Shown here piece by piece: positions 22,398 to 32,613 of a stretch of DNA of 64,000 bases; position 1 is the stretch's first letter; every line of letters starts with the position of its first letter. The notes under the pieces were generated by a model. That model was given only the letters and a program-made list of their open reading frames with translations, was not told the DNA's origin and made no database searches. The position numbers were made by a program, and so were the translations under genes. This DNA is from Paenibacillus ihbetae (GTDB taxonomy: Bacteria > Bacillota > Bacilli > Paenibacillales > Paenibacillaceae), in contig NZ_CP016809.1 in assembly GCF_002741055.1 (NCBI RefSeq), positions 682,001 through 746,000 of the forward strand. The letters are read 5' to 3'.

Positions 22398-23873
22398 TTA
22401 CAGCCCGATAACATTTGCTTGGCTGAAGTCCACAGTACCTTGGAATATGGTAGAACCGTTCAGTGCTCGCATGAATAAGTCGTTAACCCCTATGACATGC
22501 AACTGGTTGCCGGAAGCGTATATTAATCCCTGTGACTGGCTTGATGAGTTGTAATAAGTGTGACCTGAAATGTTGGCCTGTGGATTTGTCCCGAGTGTAA
22601 CCCTCAACGCATTGAAGGAATCAAAGAATTCGAATCCGTAGGGATCAAGGACAATCCTTTCACCTGACGCTGCCGTCCTGATCGTACTACCAAGGATATC
22701 AGCGCCTTGTATGAACGATCCGTAGATATCTCCCCCGGTTATGGTCGAGGCGGATATATCACCGCTGAATTCAGCCCCTACGGCCTTCATGTGGCCTGTT
22801 TCATCAACGCTGAAATCATTACCTATCTGAATGCTTCCTCCGATGAACTGACCAGCTCTCACGACTCCTGTGAACTCATACTCCTGATTGATCGGATCGA
22901 AGTATAGCGAATCGGTGTAGCTGCCGTTTCCGTTTCCTTTTTGCATCCGGAATTCATCAGCGTTCCAAATTGAACGGGCCATCTTGTCATAGCGCTCAAT
23001 CACTATTCCCTCATCCGGTCCAATCTTAACACCATACATCCATTTATCCTTACCTACGGTTGTCGTCTGAATCCGGTATATGGTGTCTTGGATACCTTCG
23101 ATGTAATTCGCAATTTTCACCTTGCTGTTAATCCGGCGTTTAGGCGAGTAGGAATATTCGATGATGCGCTGCTGTTCATTGATGCCCAATTCCTCGTCAA
23201 TGATGTCCACAACATCTCCAAGTTCAAAGTATTCCAGACCTGCAAACTCTGGCAACGTGTTGAGCTCCACTACATCGATTTCATATGACGTTAAAATCTC
23301 GCCTGTTTGCCCGTTCACGTCCTTTATGATGCCTTTGAGGTTCTTGCCTAATCGGAACTGTACGCCGCGATCCTGGCCCCTTTTATTAAGCAAGGAAACC
23401 ACGTATTGATCAAAGAGCAATTCACAACCAGATTGAGCAGCGATCTCCATCAAGACACCACGCGCATTTACGCCCTCTTTGAGTTCAATGCTGATATATC
23501 CGGTTGGTTGTACCGACCCTACTGCAAATTTGGTGCCATCAAGCGCCAGGGTTAAAAGCTGTTGCGGCGTGCCGGAATGGATGAAACCACCTTCGAACAA
23601 ATGAAAGAGCAGGTCATAGGCGACCTGCTCACAATATACCACTATTTCTACTTTCCCGTCTTCAGAGCGGGTTCGGCGGTGATGGATAATGTTAAAGTAT
23701 TGGTTTTCCACTTCAGCAATGTTACCCATTGCAATGTATTGGCTTTTCTCGTCATCCAGGTATAGCGAGAAACTTAACGTGTATGACCCGTTGATTTGCT
23801 CGAGAATCTCATCATTGAAGTAATCCTCTATGACGGCTAGAGGTTGATGTGATTGGTTTAGGATGGTTATCAA
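22398..23873 (-). CDS. prophage tail/endopeptidase-type protein (Tal)
   Basis: The 491-aa protein starts at a TTG with GGAGGTGATACC upstream. The N-terminal 350 residues have the pattern of the Prophage_tail / minor structural protein family (Tal), the hub at the tail tip. The C-terminal part is a repeat-like beta region (SASTITGGDIYGSFIQGADI) that may bind the receptor-binding protein. I see no clear peptidase motif. Its place after Dit and the spike fits. Confidence 0.8.
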   Translation of the reverse strand: MITILNQSHQPLAVIEDYFNDEILEQINGSYTLSFSLYLDDEKSQYIAMGNIAEVENQYFNIIHHRRTRSEDGKVEIVVYCEQVAYDLLFHLFEGGFIHSGTPQQLLTLALDGTKFAVGSVQPTGYISIELKEGVNARGVLMEIAAQSGCELLFDQYVVSLLNKRGQDRGVQFRLGKNLKGIIKDVNGQTGEILTSYEIDVVELNTLPEFAGLEYFELGDVVDIIDEELGINEQQRIIEYSYSPKRRINSKVKIANYIEGIQDTIYRIQTTTVGKDKWMYGVKIGPDEGIVIERYDKMARSIWNADEFRMQKGNGNGSYTDSLYFDPINQEYEFTGVVRAGQFIGGSIQIGNDFSVDETGHMKAVGAEFSGDISASTITGGDIYGSFIQGADILGSTIRTAASGERIVLDPYGFEFFDSFNALRVTLGTNPQANISGHTYYNSSSQSQGLIYASGNQLHVIGVNDLFMRALNGSTIFQGTVDFSQANVIGL

Positions 23874-23894
23874 GGTATCACCTCCATGTAACCT

Positions 23895-24959
23895 TTATTG
23901 GATGTCCACCCCTTCTGTATTTCTTTTCCTTACGTTTCCATTTATAATTCCCAAAACAAAATCAGTACACCATTTCCGGACTAACCCCACCGTTACGGAT
24001 ATAGCAATTATTGAACCCACAATTGGCACGAAATAATAAATAATCTGATAGTTAGACTCGAAAATTTTGTCCCACACATATTGGTAAACGAATCTGTCGG
24101 CCAGATATGATGCTAAGTATATATCCAGTGTTATTGTAGAGATTTTACTAACAACAGTCCGTAATGTCGAGTTTTTAAAATCCAGATCATACAAAAGCAA
24201 AAACAACAAAACAGATGAAGCCATTACAATAATAGAACCGTAATCCCCCAAGTCCGATTTAAAGGGGCCTCCCGCTGCCAATAAATAAGTAATAATCGTT
24301 TCAGAGAGAGTAACTAGTACCAGAAGTACAAGCGCGATCCATTTATTGATTTTCGGCCTATATTCCCTTATATAGCAGCCGATAAAATAATATGCCAAGG
24401 GGTATAGCCCCATCCACCACCCCGGGAAAAACATTATCTTAACCGGCAAATAATTAAAAAATAAAGGTAATCCCGTAAGAATGATTAGTATCAAGATCAG
24501 AATAAGCCTCTTTTGTTTGTCCGCTAAACTGTGAAAGATAGCATTTAGGAACGGGATGATCAAATACAGACCTATAAACATGTTTACGTACCATGCATAA
24601 GGTACTGCTCCGAAACTAAGTATTTGATAACCCCATCCCAAAAAACTATTATGTTCATCGAAGTGAACGTCTCTCACAATTATGGTAATCACAGAATAGA
24701 ATAAGTAAACTCCCAATATTGGGAGAATACCTTTATAGTATTTTGAAGAAACTGTTTTATTCATTTGAAGAAAACCAGTCGAAATCAAAAATAGCGGAAC
24801 GCAGTTTAGGAATAGCCACCTTAGACTTGTTTGTGTAAAGAGATTTTCTCCAGGAGTTAATGGCTGGTTATAATAACGGGTATTGAGAAAAAAATGCACT
24901 GATATTACAAAGAAAGCTGCTACTACCTTCACGATGTCTATTCCTATTACTCTTTTCAT
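23895..24959 (-). CDS. acyltransferase-3 family membrane protein
   Basis: The 354-aa protein has about ten membrane helices. The N-terminus GIDIVKVVAAFFVISVHFF carries the conserved histidine of acyltransferase-3 (OafA/WecH-like) proteins, which transfer acyl groups to cell-surface sugars. It is embedded between tail genes, on the same strand but clearly more AT-rich than its neighbours. It is not a structural protein. Altering surface glycopolymers to block superinfection is the likely role, by analogy with other phage O-acetylases; this is inference. Confidence 0.85.
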   Translation of the reverse strand: MKRVIGIDIVKVVAAFFVISVHFFLNTRYYNQPLTPGENLFTQTSLRWLFLNCVPLFLISTGFLQMNKTVSSKYYKGILPILGVYLFYSVITIIVRDVHFDEHNSFLGWGYQILSFGAVPYAWYVNMFIGLYLIIPFLNAIFHSLADKQKRLILILILIILTGLPLFFNYLPVKIMFFPGWWMGLYPLAYYFIGCYIREYRPKINKWIALVLLVLVTLSETIITYLLAAGGPFKSDLGDYGSIIVMASSVLLFLLLYDLDFKNSTLRTVVSKISTITLDIYLASYLADRFVYQYVWDKIFESNYQIIYYFVPIVGSIIAISVTVGLVRKWCTDFVLGIINGNVRKRNTEGVDIQ

Positions 24960-25026
24960 TTAATCCTCCACAAAAAAATAATACTAATAATATTAGCATA
25001 TAAGTGGTAATTTGTGGATTGTTTTG

Positions 25027-26901
25027 TTACGCCCAATTTGGCAACTTCCCGATAATTAACAGTTTTTTGTTGGCACCTCCTATTGTAGTGGCAGGATTAA
25101 CAACAGACTGAGACGACACCTCGCTCAACTCAAAAGCTCTTGTGTTAGTGTTGTACCTAACATAATAATTAGCATTCTTACCACTGTTTGTTCCAGTAGA
25201 TTTGTCATATACAACGAAATCAAACAGATTAAAAAAGTTGATTAAGTTATATGGAAACATTCCACTCCCAAAGGTGTAATATATCTTCTTCTGTCCTCCA
25301 TCTGCATACTGATTGTTTTTGTCTTGTCGGTCTACTCCGTAATTCGCCCCATAATTATCACGAAGTATCCATCCTACACTTCCCCAAGCAGGCGCAACAT
25401 TAGGATCAATATCAATGTCAAATATGATGTGTTTGAAGTGACCATCATAACCAACGTACGCTTTTCCCACGACTGCACCACCTGTAGGGCTGCCGTCATT
25501 CAACATAACATCGTGATATTCCCACTGTTCGGTATAGTTCACTGCTTTTGTTTCTGTCGGCATACCCAATGTACCTGGATAACTGCTATTGACAAAGTTA
25601 ACGTTTTCGTTATGAATGTAACTTGCTCCACGCTCGTCGGAAGCCCTACTGCGCATACCTGTAACGTTAATTTCTCCATACCCGAAATAATTGTATTGCA
25701 GAATCACTGGGTTTACCCAATTGGTTTCAACAGTTTTAAATTCAGTTGTTCTCACTAAGTCATCTGTAGTATTCGGGTAAAAACCAACCAGATTAACAAC
25801 ACCATTTGCAGACCCGTTGAATCCAGAAAGGACCTTTATACCCTTTGAACCTTCTTCGCCGCACGCTGACATCGTACATTGACCACCTTGAATCCAATAT
25901 GCAATCTCTACGGCGTGGTCTGACGCGCAATTCGATAACTGTGAGTAGGTATTATTGAGTATATAACTAACAGGGGCATTGCTTACGTAACAATTATCCA
26001 AATGGTTAGACGTTGCGGCGACGCTTTTAATACCACATACATCTGCATACCAAACTTGATATGCCACCCAACGAGTACGCCAACAATCATAGCCTTGAAA
26101 CCCGTAGGACACATGTTTAGCGATTATATTTTCGAAAGTAGAGTTAGGAACTCTGTAACCAAATATTGCAACTGGTTTATCTTGTGAATTTTCATCACCG
26201 AAGAAACCAAGATTCTTGACTCTAGTTCCATGCGCCCAGTAAGGCGCGCCATATCCATTTTCGATGGCTATGATTAGGTGAGCGTTGACCGTATGAGTTT
26301 CCGGATCTCCATCTTGATTAATTCCCGTGAATGTTCGGGTCGCGTTATTCATTTTGTATATGGCAGCTCCGGTGTATTCATTACCTCCACTATCATCATT
26401 TTGGGATGCGTTCGGGCCTTCAATACATACACCACGTCGTCTTAGAAATAAAGGGGTTGTAATTAAATACTTCCCGGCAGGGAAATAAATTTTTGTCGCA
26501 TTTGAGTCTAATGCTGCTTGAATCGCTGCTGTGTCATCTGTAACGCCATCACCCTTAGCTCCAAATGCTTTTACGTTATATGATAAATCTGAAAACCGTT
26601 CATCAAAATCATTAAGCCTATCCCCCAAAACCGGATACCCACCACGAGCATCAACGATTTCTGTGTTGTCGTTTCCGGACTGTGCAACTATTTCGCTAAT
26701 ACGTCTATTAACATTATCGATTGCTTCTTTTACATCATCTCCAGGTACTTGCCCTGTGTATGTTATATCTTCGGCCTTGTGCGCTGTTTTAGAACTAATA
26801 TGACCGGTCAATTCAGTATTTAGATTTTGAAAGTTTTGATTGATCTTGGGGTTACTGTCTCTCAGTTTCTCTTTCAAAGGAATGTTCTGAATGTTTGCCA
26901 A
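25027..26901 (-). CDS. tail spike / receptor-binding protein with pectate-lyase-3 fold
   Basis: The 624-aa protein has an N-terminal baseplate-attachment region with coiled coil (to about residue 105), then VKAFGAKGDGVTDDTAAIQA at about 108-127, the hallmark start of the Pectate_lyase_3 parallel beta-helix, continuing to about 450. A C-terminal beta domain follows. Such spikes bind and often depolymerise surface polysaccharides. Catalytic residues cannot be assigned by eye. It lies between Dit and the acyltransferase. Confidence 0.85.
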   Translation of the reverse strand: MANIQNIPLKEKLRDSNPKINQNFQNLNTELTGHISSKTAHKAEDITYTGQVPGDDVKEAIDNVNRRISEIVAQSGNDNTEIVDARGGYPVLGDRLNDFDERFSDLSYNVKAFGAKGDGVTDDTAAIQAALDSNATKIYFPAGKYLITTPLFLRRRGVCIEGPNASQNDDSGGNEYTGAAIYKMNNATRTFTGINQDGDPETHTVNAHLIIAIENGYGAPYWAHGTRVKNLGFFGDENSQDKPVAIFGYRVPNSTFENIIAKHVSYGFQGYDCWRTRWVAYQVWYADVCGIKSVAATSNHLDNCYVSNAPVSYILNNTYSQLSNCASDHAVEIAYWIQGGQCTMSACGEEGSKGIKVLSGFNGSANGVVNLVGFYPNTTDDLVRTTEFKTVETNWVNPVILQYNYFGYGEINVTGMRSRASDERGASYIHNENVNFVNSSYPGTLGMPTETKAVNYTEQWEYHDVMLNDGSPTGGAVVGKAYVGYDGHFKHIIFDIDIDPNVAPAWGSVGWILRDNYGANYGVDRQDKNNQYADGGQKKIYYTFGSGMFPYNLINFFNLFDFVVYDKSTGTNSGKNANYYVRYNTNTRAFELSEVSSQSVVNPATTIGGANKKLLIIGKLPNWA

Positions 26902-26915
26902 TATACTCGCCTCCT

Positions 26916-27728
26916 TTAGGCCGCGTACTTAAACTTGAAGTTGACGTCCATGGTTATGTTTAGTCCGGAACCACCAACAACGATATTTGAAATGCCAAGT
27001 GGCAACTTTCCGAATTGAGCATTTGTGTTTTGTAATACATTTTGCGTTCCGATCTTGGCGGTCTTCCGCCTGAAGTCGAGCACCAACGTCCCAGACATCG
27101 GAACGTTATATGTGAAAACAACTCCTCCCACTGTTAAGGATAGTGAAGAAAAGCTGCCGGTGATTTCTATGATTGGTTCGGCATTAAGGGTGCCTAGATT
27201 ATTGATCTCCGCCGTCCCCGGACCTCTGAATTCATAGGAATAACCATCATCCCAAGCAAAGTCATCATCCCATGTATAATCTGTATCCCATGTAAGTAAA
27301 TCTGAAGTTGACTCCTTGCTATACGCCCATGGATCATAAGCTACAAACGGGAGCGTAAATGTTCCAAGACCACTTACACGGTCGATCGGAAGGTCTCCGG
27401 AATATCTAACCATGTACTGCTTCGATGGATCGTTTGAGAAGACAACCGGCATGGTTCTCGGCCTTCCATCTGGCCCCAATAAAAAAGCAGCAAACGCGGA
27501 AACACGTTGCTGCAATTCCATTGAGTTTTTGGCAACGAAGGCACATTCCAGATCGAATTGTCTTGGCCCCATGGTCGCTCCGAAATCATAGGCTCCATGC
27601 ATTCCTGGGACGGTTACTATGGTATCAACCGTAGAGGAGAGGATAGGGCGCTGGCTCCCCCGGAACACGCCCATGCCTAACTCCTGTGGTGCTTTACCAT
27701 CTAAAGTTAATACTGCGTATCGGCTCAA
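26916..27728 (-). CDS. distal tail protein (Dit)
   Basis: The 270-aa protein belongs to the siphovirus tail component family. The N-terminal ring domain includes TVPGMHGAYDFGATMGPR, and YSGDLPIDRVSGLGTFTLPF precedes the galectin-like insert. It forms the hexameric ring between tail tube and tip. The start overlaps the tape measure stop by 4 bp. Confidence 0.88.
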   Translation of the reverse strand: MSRYAVLTLDGKAPQELGMGVFRGSQRPILSSTVDTIVTVPGMHGAYDFGATMGPRQFDLECAFVAKNSMELQQRVSAFAAFLLGPDGRPRTMPVVFSNDPSKQYMVRYSGDLPIDRVSGLGTFTLPFVAYDPWAYSKESTSDLLTWDTDYTWDDDFAWDDGYSYEFRGPGTAEINNLGTLNAEPIIEITGSFSSLSLTVGGVVFTYNVPMSGTLVLDFRRKTAKIGTQNVLQNTNAQFGKLPLGISNIVVGGSGLNITMDVNFKFKYAA

Positions 27729-30700
27729 GCCGGCGCACCTCCTAATCCTCTTGCGTTCCCCGTTGTGAGGCTTCCAATTTGTTGTGCAAGCTTGCGTATG
27801 TCGTTATCCTCTCGAATGTGGATATTGGCTCCTGCAAACAGCCCGTACATGTTTACGTTGTGGTTCGTAGCCGCTTGTTGAGCGGCAACTCCCGAGGTTG
27901 AGAATGCAACCTTTGCCGCATCCGTTGCCATGGCGTTTGCCACAGCACCTGAGAGGTTTATTGCTGACTTAACAGCAAGCCCTTGGGCATTCTCTATACC
28001 AACTGCAAGCCCCTCAGAAACAAACTCACCAAGCCCCATAGTAACTCGGGATGGTGACTTGATTTTAAGGGTGTTCTTGATTGTGTTTGAAATGCTCTTA
28101 GACAATTGAGATACTTTGTTTTTGAGTGGTCCGGCCATTTCGTCAATTCCAGCCATCAAACCGTTGATGATTTCTCGTCCGATTTCCGGCATGGATGCTG
28201 TCATGGCGTTAAACTCGTTCTTGGTGCCGGATCTAATTTTCTTTACGCGATCCGCAAACTCTTTTTGCAATACATCCAGTTCGGCAGCAGCCTTAACATT
28301 CAGGTCTTTAATTTGCAGGAGTGTATCAACCCGAAGGCCTTCCAATTCCCTGACCGCTTGAGTGCGTGCCATTTGGTTCTTGGTGCGCCAGAGATTTTGA
28401 TATTCCGTCAGTTCGGCATCTGTCAGAGAGTTGAGCGCCATAATCTCAGCCGCAGCCTTTGGCCCCATTTCTCTAAGCTCGGACATAAGGCCATCATCTA
28501 GGCCGCGCTTACCCAAGAGATTAAGCGTCTCTGACCACTCGGTTATGGTCTCTACTTGACCCTTGAGGTTTTCAACAAGTTGCTGTCCTGATACTTCAGC
28601 CTTCTGAGTAACCTCATCAAACAAGCCAGCAAAGCTATAAATTGATTTGGCGCGATTCTCAACCGCCTGTTCGTACACTTCGTTCAGACGTTGTTCTTCC
28701 GCAGCTACATTCTCGTTTACTTGCTTTACCTTCGCTAAATAGTCGTCTGACGCAGCTTTAAGCTCAGTATAGATGGTTTGTCGTACCCTCATAACTTGCT
28801 TCTCGGCTTCGGCCCGTTCTGCACTACCTTCTTTTTGGCGAGCCGTGAGGCGTTCCCAGGCAGCCAACTCTTCAGCGAGTGATAATTTGTTGAGTTCTTT
28901 CTTGCTTTCGATCCAAGTTTTCGATTGGTCGAATGCCTTTTTCTCAGCTTCTTGCTCGGCTTTGATGAGCTCTTGTTTAATCCGGTAAACTTCCCGGTCG
29001 GCTTGCTTCCTTTGCTCCGTACCGGCTTTGTACTTCTGCGAAATCTTCTGCCAAACTTTCAGTTCTTGCTCCAGCGAAAGTTCATTGTAGTATTTGCGTT
29101 CATCTATCCATTTTTTGCTGGCATCGAATGCCGCTTTCGCCAATTCCTCAGCAGATTTTTTGACCTTTTTTTTCTTGTTGTTAAGCCCTGCTGATAATCC
29201 TTCTCCAGTTTCCTCGCCTAACTTAGTGGTGACCTTGGACGGCGAATTGATCTGAAGGGTCTTTCTTATTCCATCACTGGTGCCTTTAGCAACATCTTCA
29301 GCGGCTTTTATGGCCTCTTTCCCTGAATCTGCAATACCGATAGCCAGACCTTCAGAAATATACTCACCATATCCCATCATGAGACGTGACGGAGATTTGA
29401 TGTTGAAGAAGTCCCGGATTGCCTTACCGATTTTGGAGGATATGTTAATAGCCTCTTGGTACAGTTCCTGCGTTTTACTCTTGATTCCGTTCTTGAGGCC
29501 ATTCATGATGTCCGCACCGATCTTCTTCAAGTCGATGTTTTTAAAGAAGTTCACGATGTCATTCCACTTGTTGACTACACTCGTTTTGATCTCTTCTGTC
29601 TTGTTGTTTATGGTCTTGAACAAGTCGCCGAAAATGTTGGCCGCCCATTGTTTCAACTGCTGCCACTTTTCTTTCACTTTATTGACGAAAACTTGCCACT
29701 TCGAAAGGATGTTACCCGTCTCCCAATCGACTTGGTTCACATGCTCCCCGGCCTGGGCCTTTGCTTCTCTCAGAACATCGTTGTGCATGCTTTGTGCATG
29801 TTTTACAGCGCCGTCCCTTTGTTTCTTGGCTTCAGCAATGAGTTTGTCTGCTTGTTCCTTTGTGATGCTTCCAACTTCATCGCGTTGCATAATGATCTGT
29901 TTAACGACATCGTTATACTGTTCCTCTGCCGCTTTAATCGTTTCATCACGCTGCTTGACGCTGTTTTTCACCACTTCAGCCGCTTGTCGTGCAGAGAGAG
30001 CACTAGCATTTTGACGCATGCGTTCAAGGATGGCTTTTTGTTCGAGTTCGTTTTCGGACATATGCTTGATGCCGGTTTTGACCATTTCCTGCTGGATCTT
30101 ATTTATTTCATTCCGCTCGGCATCTGTGATTGCTCGTTTTTCAGCTTTCGCTGTCTCCAAGATTTCCTTGATTCGGGCTTGTCCTTCTTGAATCGCTGTG
30201 GTTTGCGCCGTTTGGTACTCTTTCATTTTAGCGAGAGCCGCTTGTTCCTCTTGCTCGGTAAGCACAGAAGTTGACGCATAGAAGTTGGTCATTTCTTGGA
30301 GCTGAGCAGCGTGATCTTCTTTCATCGCCACCAGAACCTGATCGCCCATTTGAGAGAACGTTGTGATAATGCGTTGCGCTGTTTGAGCCGTTACCGTTTG
30401 ACCAGACCAATGCAGTTGATTCAATGCTAAAGTCGCTTGGTCATTGAGGTCCAGGAAGCCGCCAACGGCCTTCTGTGTCGACTCCGAAACTTCCTTGCCG
30501 AACCGTTGTATTTCCGGTATTGATTCTTTGCTTAGGTGGTTGTAAAGAGCAACACCACCAACAACCAAGCCAGCAAGGCCAGCAACAACGAGCCCTATTG
30601 GACCGAGTAATGCGCCAAATACAGGAGCCAGCATGCCAAAACCTGCTACGATGCTTGGGAGGAATCCTATAAGAAGCGTAATCGGGCCGATGATAAGAGC

Positions 30701-32416
30701 CAGTGCTGCCGCTACCGCCCCGCCGATCGCTATAAATGATTTCGTTGAAGGCGATAGGTCATTGAATTTATCTACCAGTTTCTGCACCCATTCGCTAACT
30801 TTTCGAATTGCCGGCACAAGTGCATCACCAATAGAAATCTGAGCGGTCTCCATGGAGCCGTTCAATTCCTCAACGGCACCCTTGAGGGTATCCATCTTTT
30901 GTTTTGCGACATCAGCAGCGGAGATTTTGCCCATTGCCGTCGCCATCGTATTAACGCCTTCAGCGCCTTCTTTAAACAAGATGTTTGCCGCTCGGATAGC
31001 ATCCGATCCAAACATGGTGTTCATGGCAACCAGACGCTGCTCACTATTCAAATGGGACATGGAATCTTGCAGGATGCCGCTGATTTCTGCCATGCCCTTC
31101 AAATCACCATTCGCATCATAGAACACTGAAGACAGGGCCCCTACCTGGAATGCCATATCTCTAAATGCCTTGTTTGCTTTATCCGTACCGACTTTAGCCC
31201 CTACGGATTTGGCTGCGTATGTCATGAGCGCATCAACAACATCTTTGGTTTGTGTGGACGCTGGCTTAATCCCGTTTTTAGTGAGGTATTCCAATGCGTC
31301 CGCTGTTTGGAAAGAGATCAATCCCAATTCATCGAACTGCTCGTAAGCTTCGGTTGTCGTTGGGGTGAGTCTTGTTAGCATGGTTTTAAGTGATGTACCA
31401 GCATCAGAACCTTTAAGGCCATTCTGAGCGAATACCGCAAGCGCTGTGGCTGTATCTTCGAACGATAGGCCTACAGAACTTGCAACAGCGGAAACCTGCG
31501 ATAAGCCGAATTTCAGCTCACTGACCGATGTTGCAGAAGCGTTAGCGGCTCCGGCTAGGATGTCAGCCGCCTTGTTAACGTCCAGCGCATCATCCCGGAA
31601 TGCGTTGAGGGCCGTGGAAGCAATCTCGGCAGCGTCAGCCAGCTCAAGTTCACCAGCGGTTGCGAGGGACAGAGCGCCGGACAAACCACCGGACATAATG
31701 TCCTCGACACTAACACCAGCTTTAACCAGTTCCTCGATACCTTGGGCGGCTTCTGTGGCGCTGTATTTGGTGTCTGAGCCCATCGTAATAGCTAACTGTT
31801 CCAATTCATCCCGGAACCTCGCCACCTCATCTGGAGCCATGACTGAGTAGGCGTTAGCCATGCCCTGTTCGAAGTCTGCCGCTTTATTGACGGCAACACC
31901 CAGACCAGCAGCGATTCCGGCACCCACAGCCGTTATTCCCGCCCCAACATTTTTAAGCTGGTCCGACAGATTCCCTACGGATTGCCTAGCCTGAACCATC
32001 GAATCATTCCATGCTCTCTGTAGAGATGACAATTCCTTTTCTTGCGTGTTCAGTTGGGAGTTGGTCTGCTTTAATTCGGATTCCAGCTTGCTGTATTCAG
32101 CTTGAGCCTTGTTAAGTTTGACCGCAAGATTTTGAGTCTGTTGAGCATCTAACCCTTTTTCCCGGGCCGCTTTCTGAAACGCTTGATTCAGATTGTTGAT
32201 TTTCTGTTGTTGCAACTGCATTTGCTGGCTGAGGCTTAAAGCTTTTGCATTCAATAGGTCTTCTTCTCGCCCGTATCCCTGTAACGCACTAGATGCTTTT
32301 TGGAATTCAGATTGTACGATTTGCATCTGGCGGTTAATTTGCGCCATCGACTTGTTCAAGCCGGTATCATCAAAAGATATTCGGGCGACAAGATCGCCCA
32401 CTTCGATATCTGCCAT
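27725..32416 (-). CDS. tail tape measure protein
   Basis: The largest phage gene (1563 aa). N-terminal coiled coils (about 15-130), then a TP901-1-type tape measure core (ADFEQGMANAYSVMAPDEVARF, about residues 180-520) and hydrophobic helices (FIAIGGAVAAALALIIGPIT near 560). Three copies of an SPSR-x-MGxGEY-type motif follow (near 1020, 1090 and 1480), and two helical repeats begin KLSLAEELAAWERL. Its length predicts a tail of roughly 230 nm using the usual 0.15 nm per residue. Confidence 0.93.
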   Translation of the reverse strand: MADIEVGDLVARISFDDTGLNKSMAQINRQMQIVQSEFQKASSALQGYGREEDLLNAKALSLSQQMQLQQQKINNLNQAFQKAAREKGLDAQQTQNLAVKLNKAQAEYSKLESELKQTNSQLNTQEKELSSLQRAWNDSMVQARQSVGNLSDQLKNVGAGITAVGAGIAAGLGVAVNKAADFEQGMANAYSVMAPDEVARFRDELEQLAITMGSDTKYSATEAAQGIEELVKAGVSVEDIMSGGLSGALSLATAGELELADAAEIASTALNAFRDDALDVNKAADILAGAANASATSVSELKFGLSQVSAVASSVGLSFEDTATALAVFAQNGLKGSDAGTSLKTMLTRLTPTTTEAYEQFDELGLISFQTADALEYLTKNGIKPASTQTKDVVDALMTYAAKSVGAKVGTDKANKAFRDMAFQVGALSSVFYDANGDLKGMAEISGILQDSMSHLNSEQRLVAMNTMFGSDAIRAANILFKEGAEGVNTMATAMGKISAADVAKQKMDTLKGAVEELNGSMETAQISIGDALVPAIRKVSEWVQKLVDKFNDLSPSTKSFIAIGGAVAAALALIIGPITLLIGFLPSIVAGFGMLAPVFGALLGPIGLVVAGLAGLVVGGVALYNHLSKESIPEIQRFGKEVSESTQKAVGGFLDLNDQATLALNQLHWSGQTVTAQTAQRIITTFSQMGDQVLVAMKEDHAAQLQEMTNFYASTSVLTEQEEQAALAKMKEYQTAQTTAIQEGQARIKEILETAKAEKRAITDAERNEINKIQQEMVKTGIKHMSENELEQKAILERMRQNASALSARQAAEVVKNSVKQRDETIKAAEEQYNDVVKQIIMQRDEVGSITKEQADKLIAEAKKQRDGAVKHAQSMHNDVLREAKAQAGEHVNQVDWETGNILSKWQVFVNKVKEKWQQLKQWAANIFGDLFKTINNKTEEIKTSVVNKWNDIVNFFKNIDLKKIGADIMNGLKNGIKSKTQELYQEAINISSKIGKAIRDFFNIKSPSRLMMGYGEYISEGLAIGIADSGKEAIKAAEDVAKGTSDGIRKTLQINSPSKVTTKLGEETGEGLSAGLNNKKKKVKKSAEELAKAAFDASKKWIDERKYYNELSLEQELKVWQKISQKYKAGTEQRKQADREVYRIKQELIKAEQEAEKKAFDQSKTWIESKKELNKLSLAEELAAWERLTARQKEGSAERAEAEKQVMRVRQTIYTELKAASDDYLAKVKQVNENVAAEEQRLNEVYEQAVENRAKSIYSFAGLFDEVTQKAEVSGQQLVENLKGQVETITEWSETLNLLGKRGLDDGLMSELREMGPKAAAEIMALNSLTDAELTEYQNLWRTKNQMARTQAVRELEGLRVDTLLQIKDLNVKAAAELDVLQKEFADRVKKIRSGTKNEFNAMTASMPEIGREIINGLMAGIDEMAGPLKNKVSQLSKSISNTIKNTLKIKSPSRVTMGLGEFVSEGLAVGIENAQGLAVKSAINLSGAVANAMATDAAKVAFSTSGVAAQQAATNHNVNMYGLFAGANIHIREDNDIRKLAQQIGSLTTGNARGLGGAPA

Positions 32417-32427
32417 TTCCTCACCCC

Positions 32428-32613
32428 TTACAACCAGCCCACGCTATCAACAGGAACTGTTTTTTCGTTGTTCTCTTTGCTTGAATGTCGAAGCAATTCA
32501 AAGTAAAAAAGGATGTCCATTCCGTCTATTTCCGGCAATGTCCACCCTTGTTTGAGCAGAGTTAAATAAAGATCCTTAGTTGAATCGAGCGGATCGCCGT
32601 CCGCCCCTTCTAG
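32428..32613 (-). CDS. gpT part of the gpGT tail assembly fusion
   Basis: 61 codons read only after a -1 shift from gpG, beginning LEGADGDPLDSTKDLYLTLL. The same frame has an ATG at 32670, but it lies within gpG and has no ribosome site. Together with gpG this gives a fusion of about 165 aa. gpG/gpGT chaperones load the tape measure, which is the next gene. Confidence 0.85.
   Translation of the reverse strand, partial: LEGADGDPLDSTKDLYLTLLKQGWTLPEIDGMDILFYFELLRHSSKENNEKTVPVDSVGWL

Noticed and set aside
29280..30274. Long plus-strand frames opposite the tape measure gene
   Set aside because: Antisense shadows of coiled-coil coding, with hydrophobic, cysteine-rich nonsense composition.
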